Assembly (NCBI RefSeq): GCF_900129725.1
Contig: NZ_FQWQ01000001.1
Location: forward strand, 2,976,001-3,040,000
From: Chryseolinea serpens
GTDB taxonomy: Bacteria > Bacteroidota > Bacteroidia > Cytophagales > Cyclobacteriaceae
Reading direction: 5' to 3'
DNA: 64,000 bases
Shown here: positions 9,601 to 17,762 of the stretch, piece after piece
Numbering within the stretch: the first letter of the stretch is position 1
Layout: every line of letters begins with the position of its first letter
Program-made: the position numbers and the translations under genes
Notes under the pieces: model-generated
Seen by the model: only the letters and a program-made list of their open reading frames with translations
What the model was told of the DNA's origin: nothing
The model's database searches: none

Positions 9601-12600
9601 CCGAACCGAAGTTGATTTCGACAAGGCGAATATTGAGTACGTTGAATTCTGGTTGCTCGACCCGTTCATCAACACACAATACGGTTATATCGACGATGGT
9701 ATTACTGACACCCCACAACCCAACCGGACCGGTGGTAAAGTAACCTTCCAACTCGGCAGTATTTCCGAAGACGTGATCCGCGATTCCAAGCATGCGTTTG
9801 AGAACGGACTTCCTCCCACCGGAAACCTCGACACGGAGGCCACCAAAAATAATTGGGGTTATGTCACTTCGCAGCAATACCTGACCAACGCCTTCAACAA
9901 CGACCCTAGCACACGGGTGAACCAGGATGTGGGATTGGACGGTTTGCCGACCGACAAGGAAGTGAGCTTCTTTCAAAATTACATCAATCAACTGGGTGGC
10001 GCAGCAAAGGACAAATCCATCCAGGATCCGTCAGCAGATAACTTCCACTATTTCTTAGGTTCCGATCTGGATGCCAACAACGCGCAGATCCTGGAACGCT
10101 ACAAACAGATCAACGGCCAGGATGGAAACTCGCCCGTGATCACGGGTAGCGACGCCGTTACGCCTTCGGGCAGCACGATCCCTGACAACGAAGATATCAA
10201 CGCCGATAATACGCTGAGCGAACTGGAAGAATATTACGAATACAACCTCGACCTGCGCCCCGGCCAACTTGACATCAACAAAGGGTATATCGTAGACAAG
10301 ATCAACACCAAAGGCACCAATTCGCCGGAGCAGGTGACGTGGTATTTGTTCCGTATTCCCGTGCGGCAATTCGAGAACAAGGTCGGTGCCATCGATGGTT
10401 TTAAGTCCATCAAGTATGCGCGGATGTTGCTCACGGGGTTCAAGGATCCAGTGGTGTTGCGTTTTGCAAACTTCCGCATGGTGGGTAGCCGCTGGAGAAG
10501 ATACACCGACAATTTGCTCGAAAGCGACCTGGTGAAAGATCCCGAACTCGATCCGAATAACTTTACTGTGAACGTGGTGAACCTGGAAGAAAACGCCGCG
10601 CCTTCCGAAAATAAATCCGGTTATGTGATCCCTCCTGGCGTGGTGCGCGACCGCGACAACACATCGGCGGTGCCTCGCCAGTTGAACGAGCAGTCGGTGC
10701 AGGTGTGTGTCGACAATCTCAATGATGGCGATTCACGGGCGATCTATAAGACGGGCGCGGTGGATTTGTTCAACTATGGCCGTATCAAAATGTATTTCCA
10801 CGCCAACAGCGATGCCAATGACGGTGACCTGCAAGGGTTCCTGCGGTTGGGTACGGACTTCGATCAAAACTATTATGAAGTAGCGATACCGTTGAAGATC
10901 ACGCGCCCCACCAACTCCACCGATCCCGAAGTGGTCTGGCCCGATGAGAATACTATCGACATGGCCTTGGATGATCTTTATGCGCTGAAAGCCGCCCGAG
11001 ACCGCGAAGCTTTTCCGTTAACGGAGTTGTATCCGCGCGATGGCCCCAAACTGGTGGAGGACCGCCATCTGATCCGGATCTTCGGACGCCCCGACCTGAG
11101 CAGTGTGCAGGTGATGATGATCGGGATCCGCAACCCAAAGACGGCCGACAAAAAAACGATATCGGCCTGTATCTGGGCGAACGAACTTCGCGTGACCGAT
11201 TTTAACCGAACGCCAGGCTGGGCGGTGAACTCTACCATCAGCGCCAAGCTGGCTGACTTTGCCACGGTGACCGGTGCGTTCCGTCACACCACTTTTGGTT
11301 TTGGACCCGTGAGTTCCAAGATCTTCGAGCGGACGCGCGACGAAACCACAGCCTACGACATCTCGGCCAACGTGAATGTGGATAAACTGCTGCCCGGCAA
11401 CACCGGCATCAAGATCCCTATGTTCATGAGTTATCAGAACACGACGATCAATCCGCAATACGACCCCGCCAACCCGGACATGAAATTGAGCGCAGCCTTG
11501 CAGTCGTTCAATACCGACCAGGAACGGCACGACTATCTCAAGATCATTCGCGACCAGGAAACGCGACGAAGTTTGAACTTTATCAACGTCCGAAAGGTGA
11601 AGACCCGGGCGGATGCACCGGTACGGCTATGGGACATCGAGAACTTTGCCTTCAGCTATGCCTACAGTGAGGCAAACCGGTCAAACTTCACCACCCAACA
11701 AGCCCTGCAAAAAGAATATAAGGGTTCGATCGCCTACACCTTTTCGCCAAAAGCTACCGGCATCGAACCGTTCAAGGATTCGAAGGGGTTGAGTTCGCCC
11801 TGGTTGAAGGTGATCAAGGATTTCAACTTCAGTCTCATGCCGTCCAGCATCAGTATCCGGGCGGATCTTGACCGGTCGTTCCAGAAGAATGTGTACCGGA
11901 ACTCCGGTTTTATTTCCGATCCGAACTATGTGAAGTTCTTCACCTTCAACCGATCATACGCCGTACACTGGAATTTTTCCAAGAACCTGTCGTTCGACTA
12001 TAACTCCCGCATGAACGCCATCATCGACGAGCCCGATGGCGAAGGGGATTCGGTGTCGACCGAAATAAAAAAGAATTTGAAAAAATTTGGTCGTGCCAAG
12101 CTTTTCGATCAGAGCATGACCCTGAACTATACGGTACCCCTCGACAAAATTCCCGCCACGGACTGGCTGGGGGCCGACTATCGCTACCAGGTGAACTACA
12201 ACTGGCGCGCCGGGCCACGCGACACGCCTGACACCCCGGGCAATCCTCCCATTGTGAATGGACTGCCTGACGACTTAAATTTTAAAAACACTATCCAGAA
12301 TTTGCGTGAACAGAACTATACTGGTCGAATAGACATGATCAAGCTGTATAACAAAGTGAAGTTCCTCAAGGAACTCAATGCAGCGCCAAAGGTGAGCACC
12401 CGGCCCACCAACCCAAAACTCCCACCAAAGCCGACGAAGGCTGACAGCGTTAAAGAAAAATCCATGCCGGGCCTGGCAAAAGGAATCCTGCGCCTGCTCA
12501 TGTCGCTTCGTTCTATCAACGGTACGTACACCCTTTCGGAAGGAACGATCCTACCTGGGTTCGTCCGCGATCCTAAATTATTCGGGATGGACGACACCTG

Positions 12601-13870
12601 GGATGCACCGGGGTGGGGTTTCATTTTTGGTAGCCAGGATCCCAACATCCGCTATAAAGCCGCATCCAAGGGTTGGCTCACCACCAACACGAGCCTCACC
12701 ATGCCCTTCACGCAACAGCGAAACCAGACCATAAACCTGCGGGCAAACATAGAGCCTTCGCCCGACCTGAAGGTACAGGTCGATTTCAGGAAAGAGACCA
12801 CCAACTCGTATCAATCCATTTTCCGCGCCTCCGAAGAGGGAAACATCAATAGTTTTAGCGATCTCAGTCCGAGTCGCAGCGGTTCCTATCGCATTTCGTT
12901 CAACACCATTCGCACGGCGTTCAATCGAAGCAACGGTGAAGTCACGTCGGCCGTGTTCCAAAAGTTTGAGGAGAACCTGGTCACCATTCAGCAACGCTTC
13001 AGTTTGCGCGGCGCGGCGAACACCGAATACGACACCACCATGCAGGACGTGGTGATCCCGGCTTTTCTGGCAGCGTATTCAGGAAAAGATGCAAAGGCCG
13101 TAAGCTTGTCGCCTTTCCCCAAGATACCGATGCCAAACTGGCGCGTCGACTATACAGGGCTTAATAAAATAGAGTTTTTTAAAAATGCGTTTCAATCCAT
13201 CACCATTTCTCATGCGTATCAATCGACGTATTCGGTGATGAATTACTCCAACTCGTTGGACTCCCTGGCGAATACGGGAGGGAACCAAGCCTACCTGGCC
13301 ATCGACCGGCCGATCGAAGATTACAACCGAACTTATTTCGGGCAGCCCAATGCCGAGGGAAAATATGTTCCCCTGTATGTGATCAGCCAAGTCTTGCTCT
13401 CCGAACAATTTGCGCCACTCATCGGCGTGAACGTGCGAACAAAAAGCCGGGTGACGGCCAACTTCCAATACAAAACCAAACGCGACGTCTCGCTCACCAT
13501 CTCCAACGCGCAGATCACCGAGATGCTGAGCAAGGACATTTCGCTGGAAATCGGCTTTACAAAAAACAACATGAAGCTGCCGTTCAAATCCGAAGGCAGG
13601 CTCATCGTGTTGAAGAACGACGTGACCTTCCGCCTGAACACCACCGTGTCGGATCAGCGGACCATTCAACGGAAGGTGAACGAGTTGAATATGATCACCA
13701 ACGGCAGTGTCAACATCCAGTTGCGGCCTAACATCAGCTATGTGGTGAACCAGAAACTCAATATCCAGGCCTACTTCGAGCGGACCATCAACGACCCGAA
13801 GGTTTCGAACTCCTACCGGCGGGCCACCACGCGGTTCGGGGTGCAGGTGCGGTTCAGCCTGGCGCAATAG
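6635..13870 (+). CDS. sprA: T9SS outer-membrane translocon protein SprA/Sov
   Basis: A 2411-residue protein expected to form the giant outer-membrane beta-barrel channel of the type IX secretion system, needed in relatives for secretion and gliding. The N-terminus has a hydrophobic export segment (LFVAWLSILLVPQTVSGQ). The rest is a long Asn/Thr/aromatic-rich beta protein ending RFGVQVRFSLAQ, typical of an outer-membrane barrel, and the length matches known SprA/Sov proteins of about 2,300-2,500 residues. Recurrent blocks such as LNLNTTVSD-like and YEYTYNGRAYRVGE agree with the SprA N-terminal domains. The start is TTG, 5 nt after the ruvA stop; the first ATG (6694) is out of frame, so TTG is the only start keeping the signal peptide. 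Neighbours ruvA and gcvH match the conserved locus. A T9SS substrate lies in the same window at 60.5-62.6 kb. Confidence 0.95.
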   Translation: MTVSTRKNQVALTLGQLFVAWLSILLVPQTVSGQVRPTRQNPSDTTQSDSYKPTRRPTYRATDRYGDPFSNTTTASPLYLKDPNQMKLDVDIDTALNYTIYEKIGDLNYRPTSSMSFEEFKQYQDRQILKSYWKGRARAQDGESAVSGRSLIPKIFISPVLDRIFGGSYVELVPRGFVTLDFGAAFQRLNNPNIPIRQQRNGGFEFDQQINMSVVGKVGEKLAVTANFDNNNSFDFQNNMKVEYTGFKEDILQKLEIGNVSLPLNNTLIQGAQNLFGIKAKMQFGKLDVTSIATTQRGKTASINLGGGNNAGQGRPFEIIASNYDENRHFFLGQFFRDNYQKWIGNPPQIISGVNITRVEVYILNRNNDTQTLRNVIGLMDLAEPTRIYNRNIGGRNPNAPNGNTSNDLFASVKGLNRDADGINALLEGLYGGTLVNGTDYEKITGARKLATTEYTFHQQLGYVTLTRKLQNDEALAVAYEYTYNGRAYRVGELSDDYASLKDNEVIFLKLLRPRKIAIRDANKNIIPTWDLMMKNIYNLNVTQLTRDGFQLRVIYRDDKSGIDNPQLQEGTKVRTRQLVEVMGLDKLNPVNDPQKDGNFDYIEGITINSTTGLIIYPYLHPFSDALRQAFAGDPQQSYLIQKYAYDTLYHTTKADAELFATKNKFYMKGMYSAGSSKEILIPGFGVSQGSVKLYAGGIPLNEGTDFVVDYTFGKVTILNESVLNSGKNIEVKYEQSDPFAFQTRSLLGTRLDYHLSEDVNLGATALYYNERPLISRNQIGTEPARNLQYGLDFNVNKKSRMLTKLVDALPFLETKEQSSVTMTGEFAQLLPGTSNKINGEGTAYIDDFENTATPYSLMSPNGWKLSSVPKTLDYRFDPANGLGNDLSAGYLRAKIAWYTVDNQLYRNVGRFKPDNITDNDLKNHYVRPVDPKEIFPLRQLTQGIFYEQIFDVAYYPKERGPYNYNPQQTSDGFLNSPEKNWGAITNAIRTEVDFDKANIEYVEFWLLDPFINTQYGYIDDGITDTPQPNRTGGKVTFQLGSISEDVIRDSKHAFENGLPPTGNLDTEATKNNWGYVTSQQYLTNAFNNDPSTRVNQDVGLDGLPTDKEVSFFQNYINQLGGAAKDKSIQDPSADNFHYFLGSDLDANNAQILERYKQINGQDGNSPVITGSDAVTPSGSTIPDNEDINADNTLSELEEYYEYNLDLRPGQLDINKGYIVDKINTKGTNSPEQVTWYLFRIPVRQFENKVGAIDGFKSIKYARMLLTGFKDPVVLRFANFRMVGSRWRRYTDNLLESDLVKDPELDPNNFTVNVVNLEENAAPSENKSGYVIPPGVVRDRDNTSAVPRQLNEQSVQVCVDNLNDGDSRAIYKTGAVDLFNYGRIKMYFHANSDANDGDLQGFLRLGTDFDQNYYEVAIPLKITRPTNSTDPEVVWPDENTIDMALDDLYALKAARDREAFPLTELYPRDGPKLVEDRHLIRIFGRPDLSSVQVMMIGIRNPKTADKKTISACIWANELRVTDFNRTPGWAVNSTISAKLADFATVTGAFRHTTFGFGPVSSKIFERTRDETTAYDISANVNVDKLLPGNTGIKIPMFMSYQNTTINPQYDPANPDMKLSAALQSFNTDQERHDYLKIIRDQETRRSLNFINVRKVKTRADAPVRLWDIENFAFSYAYSEANRSNFTTQQALQKEYKGSIAYTFSPKATGIEPFKDSKGLSSPWLKVIKDFNFSLMPSSISIRADLDRSFQKNVYRNSGFISDPNYVKFFTFNRSYAVHWNFSKNLSFDYNSRMNAIIDEPDGEGDSVSTEIKKNLKKFGRAKLFDQSMTLNYTVPLDKIPATDWLGADYRYQVNYNWRAGPRDTPDTPGNPPIVNGLPDDLNFKNTIQNLREQNYTGRIDMIKLYNKVKFLKELNAAPKVSTRPTNPKLPPKPTKADSVKEKSMPGLAKGILRLLMSLRSINGTYTLSEGTILPGFVRDPKLFGMDDTWDAPGWGFIFGSQDPNIRYKAASKGWLTTNTSLTMPFTQQRNQTINLRANIEPSPDLKVQVDFRKETTNSYQSIFRASEEGNINSFSDLSPSRSGSYRISFNTIRTAFNRSNGEVTSAVFQKFEENLVTIQQRFSLRGAANTEYDTTMQDVVIPAFLAAYSGKDAKAVSLSPFPKIPMPNWRVDYTGLNKIEFFKNAFQSITISHAYQSTYSVMNYSNSLDSLANTGGNQAYLAIDRPIEDYNRTYFGQPNAEGKYVPLYVISQVLLSEQFAPLIGVNVRTKSRVTANFQYKTKRDVSLTISNAQITEMLSKDISLEIGFTKNNMKLPFKSEGRLIVLKNDVTFRLNTTVSDQRTIQRKVNELNMITNGSVNIQLRPNISYVVNQKLNIQAYFERTINDPKVSNSYRRATTRFGVQVRFSLAQ

Positions 13871-13965
13871 ATTTCGGCCCTTTCCGGCGGTTTTTCCTGC
13901 TTTAATTGTCCATCCCAGGCCTGTTTTCCCTACTTTATCCATTTCCCAATCTTCCGATTTTCACC

Positions 13966-13973
13966 TATTTTTG
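13966..13973 (+). promoter_or_regulatory. Bacteroidota -7 element upstream of gcvH
   Basis: TATTTTTG fits TAnnTTTG and lies 44 nt before the gcvH ATG. No good -33 TTG at the usual spacing. Confidence 0.5.
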
Positions 13974-14017
13974 GGCCACTGAAAATCTCCTTAACCACTT
14001 AAAAATTTCCCCTGAAC

Positions 14018-14392
14018 ATGAATATCCCGGATTCACTGAAGTACACCAAAGACCACGAATGGGTTAAGATCGAAGGCAACACGGCCACGGTAGGCATCAC
14101 CGATTTCGCACAAGGCGAGTTGGGTGACATTGTGTATGTCGACATTACTTCCGTGGGCCAGGAAATTGCCGCACACGAAATTTTCGGAACGGTAGAGGCC
14201 GTAAAGACGGTTTCCGACCTGTATATGCCCGTTGGCGGCAAAGTGCTGGAACTGAATGCCATTTTGGACGGCAGCCCCGAAAAAGTGAACGAAGACCCCT
14301 ATGGCGATGGCTGGATGATCAAAATCCAGATCAACGGAAGCACGAACGATCTGCTTTCGGCTGCTCAATACAAGGAACTTATCGGCAAGTAG
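14018..14392 (+). CDS. gcvH: Glycine cleavage system H protein
   Basis: Lipoyl carrier of the glycine cleavage system, shuttling the aminomethyl intermediate between the P, T and L proteins. The 124-residue length is typical. The lipoylated lysine is Lys63 in [12 protein letters not shown], followed by the conserved [15 protein letters not shown] stretch. A good -7 element stands 44 nt upstream. lipA follows 66 nt downstream on the same strand and would supply the lipoyl cofactor, so the pair makes functional sense. In some bacteria GcvH is also the main lipoyl donor for other complexes, which would also explain pairing with lipA. Confidence 0.97.
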   Translation: MNIPDSLKYTKDHEWVKIEGNTATVGITDFAQGELGDIVYVDITSVGQEIAAHEIFGTVEAVKTVSDLYMPVGGKVLELNAILDGSPEKVNEDPYGDGWMIKIQINGSTNDLLSAAQYKELIGK

Positions 14393-14458
14393 GGCGCGTT
14401 TGGATACAGTGAAACCGCTGTATTCACCGGTCCTTTCTTCAAACGTGAACATTCTGTC

Positions 14459-15346
14459 ATGATCGAGCTGCCTGTTATATCCCCAGAACAAACCCGCAAA
14501 CGCAAACCGGATTGGCTGCGCGTGAAACTGCCGGTAGGACCGGACTATGCCCGGGTGCGCAAGTTGGTGGACAACTATAAACTGCACACCATCTGCGAAA
14601 GCGGCAATTGCCCTAACATGGGCGAATGCTGGGGGGCCGGCACGGCTACGTTTATGATCCTGGGCAACGTGTGTACCCGCAGCTGCACCTTTTGCGCTGT
14701 GGCCACCGGAAGACCCACCGAATATGACGCCGACGAACCCAAGCGCGTGGCCGAGGCCATCAAGCTGATGCAGGTGAAACACGCCGTGATCACATCCGTG
14801 AACCGCGACGAATTGAAAGATCGCGGCGCCGAGATCTGGTATCAAACCGTTGTTGAAACCAAGAAAATAAGCCCCGAAACCACCATTGAAACGCTCATCC
14901 CCGACACAAAAGGAAACTGGGATGCCCTGTACCGCATGATTGAAGGCGGCCAGGAAGTGGTGTCGCACAATATGGAAACCGTTGGGCGGCTCTACCGCAT
15001 GGTGCGTCCCCAAGCTAAATACGAGCGCAGCCTCGAACAGATCAAGCGCATCCGCGAAGCCGGCATGCGCACCAAGTCGGGCATTATGCTGGGCGTGGGC
15101 GAAACAAAAGAGGAAGTGTTCAAGGCCATGGACGACCTGGTGGAAAACGGCCTGCTCATCCTAACCCTGGGCCAATACCTGCAGCCCACCAAAATGCACC
15201 TCGAGGTGGCCGAATTCATCCACCCCGAAACGTTCGACATGTATAAGGAAGAGGGACTGAAACGCGGCCTCCGCTATGTGGAGTCCGGTCCGCTGGTGCG
15301 ATCTTCATATCACGCCGAGCGCCATGTGAACGTGCCCCTTTCATAG
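14459..15346 (+). CDS. lipA: Lipoyl synthase (radical SAM)
   Basis: Inserts two sulfurs at C6 and C8 of a protein-bound octanoyl group. The 295-residue product carries both iron-sulfur signatures. The auxiliary cluster cysteines are in [12 protein letters not shown] (46, 51, 57). The radical SAM CxxxCxxC is in CTRSCTFC (72, 76, 79). The C-terminal serine of the auxiliary-cluster motif is in [11 protein letters not shown]. Other landmarks are [10 protein letters not shown] and the substrate-side [10 protein letters not shown]. It follows gcvH on the same strand and is probably co-transcribed with it. Confidence 0.97.
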   Translation: MIELPVISPEQTRKRKPDWLRVKLPVGPDYARVRKLVDNYKLHTICESGNCPNMGECWGAGTATFMILGNVCTRSCTFCAVATGRPTEYDADEPKRVAEAIKLMQVKHAVITSVNRDELKDRGAEIWYQTVVETKKISPETTIETLIPDTKGNWDALYRMIEGGQEVVSHNMETVGRLYRMVRPQAKYERSLEQIKRIREAGMRTKSGIMLGVGETKEEVFKAMDDLVENGLLILTLGQYLQPTKMHLEVAEFIHPETFDMYKEEGLKRGLRYVESGPLVRSSYHAERHVNVPLS

Positions 15347-15430
15347 GGCTATTGTTCCCGTTAACGATTTTTCTTTGTGTTTTTGAATGGTCCGTTGTGA
15401 AAGCCACTCCCGGTTTTCACTTTTTCTTTT

Positions 15431-15438
15431 TACTTTTG
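15431..15438 (+). promoter_or_regulatory. -7 element that fixes the start of the next small gene
   Basis: TACTTTTG fits TAnnTTTG and lies 20 nt before the GTG at 15459. An alternative upstream start at 15387 would place this element inside the coding region, which argues for the GTG. Confidence 0.5.
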
Positions 15439-15458
15439 CGAAACCCCATCGCAACCCT

Positions 15459-15965
15459 GTGCTTCGAAAATTCTTCCCACGCGACAAGAATTATATCCTG
15501 GAAGAGGCACAACTTTCCCTGGAAACCACTTTGCTGCACTACCTGGTTGACTTCGTGAAGGTGGAGTACCTGATGCGTTGCAACCCGCTGGGCCTGGCGG
15601 ACGATACGTCCAAAAAGATCCAGTCACATCACGCCACCCAATTCGAACACCTGCACGAGTTCTACCTGAACCTGGCCGGCCTGTTCCGCTTCAAATATTA
15701 CAGCGACAATCAACTGGAGTTCCTTTTCGATGGCCGTGACGACTCGCGGAAATACCAGGAAGAATGGAGCGTCATGTTCAAGCGCTGGATCAAAGAGTTT
15801 TGCAAGCACGAAAATTTCACCCGCGCCGTGCTGGAGCTCACCGTGTTCTATCCCGATGACTATACGCCGCAAATGGCCGGCATGCGCCTCAGCGCATTCA
15901 TCACGAAATTCTTTGAAGTGAAGATCGACCCCCAGAAAGGGATCATCAAAAAGAGCGTCGCTTAA
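15459..15965 (+). CDS. Uncharacterised 168-residue protein
   Basis: Not recognised. From the GTG at 15459 the product starts VLRKFFPRDKNYILEEAQLS, has no signal peptide or membrane segment, and looks mostly helical with many aromatic and charged residues. It ends in a basic tail. An in-frame start at 15387 would add 24 residues that look untypical (Ser/Phe/His-rich) and would overlap a -7 element, so the shorter form is preferred. Its TAA overlaps the TAA of the convergent beta-CASP gene in the shared TTAA at 15962-15965. The codon pattern looks coding throughout. A soluble cytoplasmic protein is likely; function unknown. Confidence 0.7.
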   Translation: MLRKFFPRDKNYILEEAQLSLETTLLHYLVDFVKVEYLMRCNPLGLADDTSKKIQSHHATQFEHLHEFYLNLAGLFRFKYYSDNQLEFLFDGRDDSRKYQEEWSVMFKRWIKEFCKHENFTRAVLELTVFYPDDYTPQMAGMRLSAFITKFFEVKIDPQKGIIKKSVA

Positions 15966-17359
15966 ATTCCTGTAAACAGTGTTACCTGGTCCAGGGGTTT
16001 GGGCACCATCACATTCCATTGCAATGTGTCGCGAATGGCTTGGGCGTATTTTTCCTGGGCCTCACCTTCGCCGTGCACACAAAACGTGAGCTTTGGTTTT
16101 TCCGTGAAGCCCCCCATCCATTGAAACAGTTCGCGACGGTCGGCGTGACCCGACATCGACGCAATTTGTTCGACTTTGCAATGGACCGGCACATCCTCGC
16201 CAAAAATGCGTATAGACGGCGCGTGGTCCTGCAGGTTGCGGCCGCGCGTTCCTTCAGCCTGGTATCCGGCAATGAGAAAGGTATCCTGCGGATTTCTTAA
16301 CCGGTTGAACATGTGGTGCAGGATGCGACCTCCTGTCATCATGCCGCTGGAGGCGATGATGATGGCGTTGGTCTTCAGGTGGTTTAGCGATTTGGAATGT
16401 TCGGGCGATTTCACAAACACCAGCATGTTGGTTTCCATAGCATGCGCCAGTTCCTCCCGCGCAGATTCGAAGGTGTGGTAATTTGGATACTTATAAAATA
16501 GATAGGTCGTTGAAATCGCCATGGGGCTGTCGATGTAGACGGGTACATCGGGAATTTTATCTTCCTTCATCAGCTTCCTGAAATAATAGAGCAGGCTTTG
16601 GGTGCGGCCCACGGCAAATGCCGGGATCACCAGCACACCTCCGCGACGGAAGGCGTCGTTCACCACGCGGGTCAATTCATGTTCCGGGTCGTTGTAGGGA
16701 TTGTCCTTCGTACCATAGGTGGACTCGATAAAAAGTACGTCAGCCTGAGTGATGGTTTCGGGTGGGTGAAGCATGGCCTGCTGGTAGCGGCCGAGATCGC
16801 CGGAGAAGACGATCTTTTTGGTTTGCGTGTCGCCCTGGATAAAAACTTCCGTGATGGCCGAACCCAATAAATGGCCGGCGTCGTGGTATACTATTTCTAC
16901 GCGGTCGTGGACTCTGAATTTGGTTTTATAGTCGAACGTTTTGAAAAGCGGAAACACATTGCGTGCATCGTGTTCGTCATAGAGGCCGCTCGGTTCGGCG
17001 TGTTTGGAGTAGCCTTTCTTCCGGGCGTATTGCGCTTCTTCATGTTGCAGCTTGGCAGAATCCAGCAACATGATTTGCATGAGGTCGGCTGTGGGCGGCG
17101 TGCAATAGATGGGGCCGTTGTAGCCGTCCTTCACCAATTTTGGAAGGTAGCCCGTGTGATCAATGTGAGCATGGCTGATCACGACGGCATGGATCTTTTT
17201 CGGGTCGACCGGAAATTTATCCCAGTTGCGCAGACGCAATTCTTTCAAGCCTTGAAACAATCCGCAGTCCAACAAAATGTAGGTTCCTCCAATGTCGATG
17301 AGGTGGCGTGAGCCGGTAACGCTTTTGGCCGCGCCTAAGAATTGTGCCTTTACATCCAT
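15962..17359 (-). CDS. MBL-fold/beta-CASP RNA-processing metallo-hydrolase
   Basis: A 465-residue metallo-beta-lactamase-fold protein with a beta-CASP insert, the family of RNA endo/exonucleases related to CPSF73/Ysh1 and bacterial RNase J-like enzymes. The zinc motif HAHIDH is at residues 63-68. Other metal ligands lie in DAGHLLGSA and SGDLGR. The beta-CASP region shows FIESTYG, FAVGRTQSLLY and IIASSGMMTGG. The C-terminal motif-C histidine lies in FCVHGEGEAQ. No KH domain is present, as in the shorter bacterial members. RNA cleavage is the established family activity; the target here is unknown. It ends overlapping the convergent small gene by 4 nt. Confidence 0.9.
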   Translation of the reverse strand: MDVKAQFLGAAKSVTGSRHLIDIGGTYILLDCGLFQGLKELRLRNWDKFPVDPKKIHAVVISHAHIDHTGYLPKLVKDGYNGPIYCTPPTADLMQIMLLDSAKLQHEEAQYARKKGYSKHAEPSGLYDEHDARNVFPLFKTFDYKTKFRVHDRVEIVYHDAGHLLGSAITEVFIQGDTQTKKIVFSGDLGRYQQAMLHPPETITQADVLFIESTYGTKDNPYNDPEHELTRVVNDAFRRGGVLVIPAFAVGRTQSLLYYFRKLMKEDKIPDVPVYIDSPMAISTTYLFYKYPNYHTFESAREELAHAMETNMLVFVKSPEHSKSLNHLKTNAIIIASSGMMTGGRILHHMFNRLRNPQDTFLIAGYQAEGTRGRNLQDHAPSIRIFGEDVPVHCKVEQIASMSGHADRRELFQWMGGFTEKPKLTFCVHGEGEAQEKYAQAIRDTLQWNVMVPKPLDQVTLFTGI

Positions 17360-17390
17360 GTACGAAAGATAGAGGAAAATAATTTTCCCA

Positions 17391-17660
17391 TTACCGCCGT
17401 TGCTTGAAATCCGGAAAGTTCTGGAGCGGTCCTTCCGTAGACGTTACATCGGAAACGCGGGCATGGGGTGGTCCCTGGCGGCACCAATCCAACAGCGATT
17501 GAAGCGCACTGTCGTCACCTTCGGCTTCAATGTATACACTTCCGTCGGGTTCATTTTGGACAAATCCCTTCAACCCCAGCGCCCTGGCTTTTTCGACGGT
17601 GGAAGCCCGGTAGAAAACGCCTTGCACTTTGCCGGTGACCTGGATGGCGAGGTGTTTCAT
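17391..17660 (-). CDS. acyP: Acylphosphatase
   Basis: A small enzyme hydrolysing carboxyl-phosphate bonds of acyl phosphates such as 1,3-bisphosphoglycerate or carbamoyl phosphate. The 89-residue length is typical. The catalytic arginine is in KVQGVFYR and the catalytic asparagine in GFVQNEPDGSV; both are present. It lies 31 nt before the beta-CASP gene and downstream of the deoC-aldehyde dehydrogenase pair, but a terminator hairpin separates it from the latter. Confidence 0.92.
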   Translation of the reverse strand: MKHLAIQVTGKVQGVFYRASTVEKARALGLKGFVQNEPDGSVYIEAEGDDSALQSLLDWCRQGPPHARVSDVTSTEGPLQNFPDFKQRR

Positions 17661-17701
17661 TTTCTGTTCTGTTTATAATACCGTTTGTCTAAAATACAAA
17701 A

Positions 17702-17733
17702 GAACCTGGATGCTTCTCGCAGCACCCAGGTTC
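17702..17733 (-). terminator. Terminator after the aldehyde dehydrogenase gene
   Basis: Arms GAACCTGG and CCAGGTTC (outer 17702-17709 and 17726-17733), extended by TGCT/AGCA. On the minus strand the hairpin is followed by TTTTGTATTTT. T-runs on both sides suggest it may work in both directions. Confidence 0.75.
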
Positions 17734-17762
17734 CTTTTTTATTCCATTCAAAAAATCTGTTA

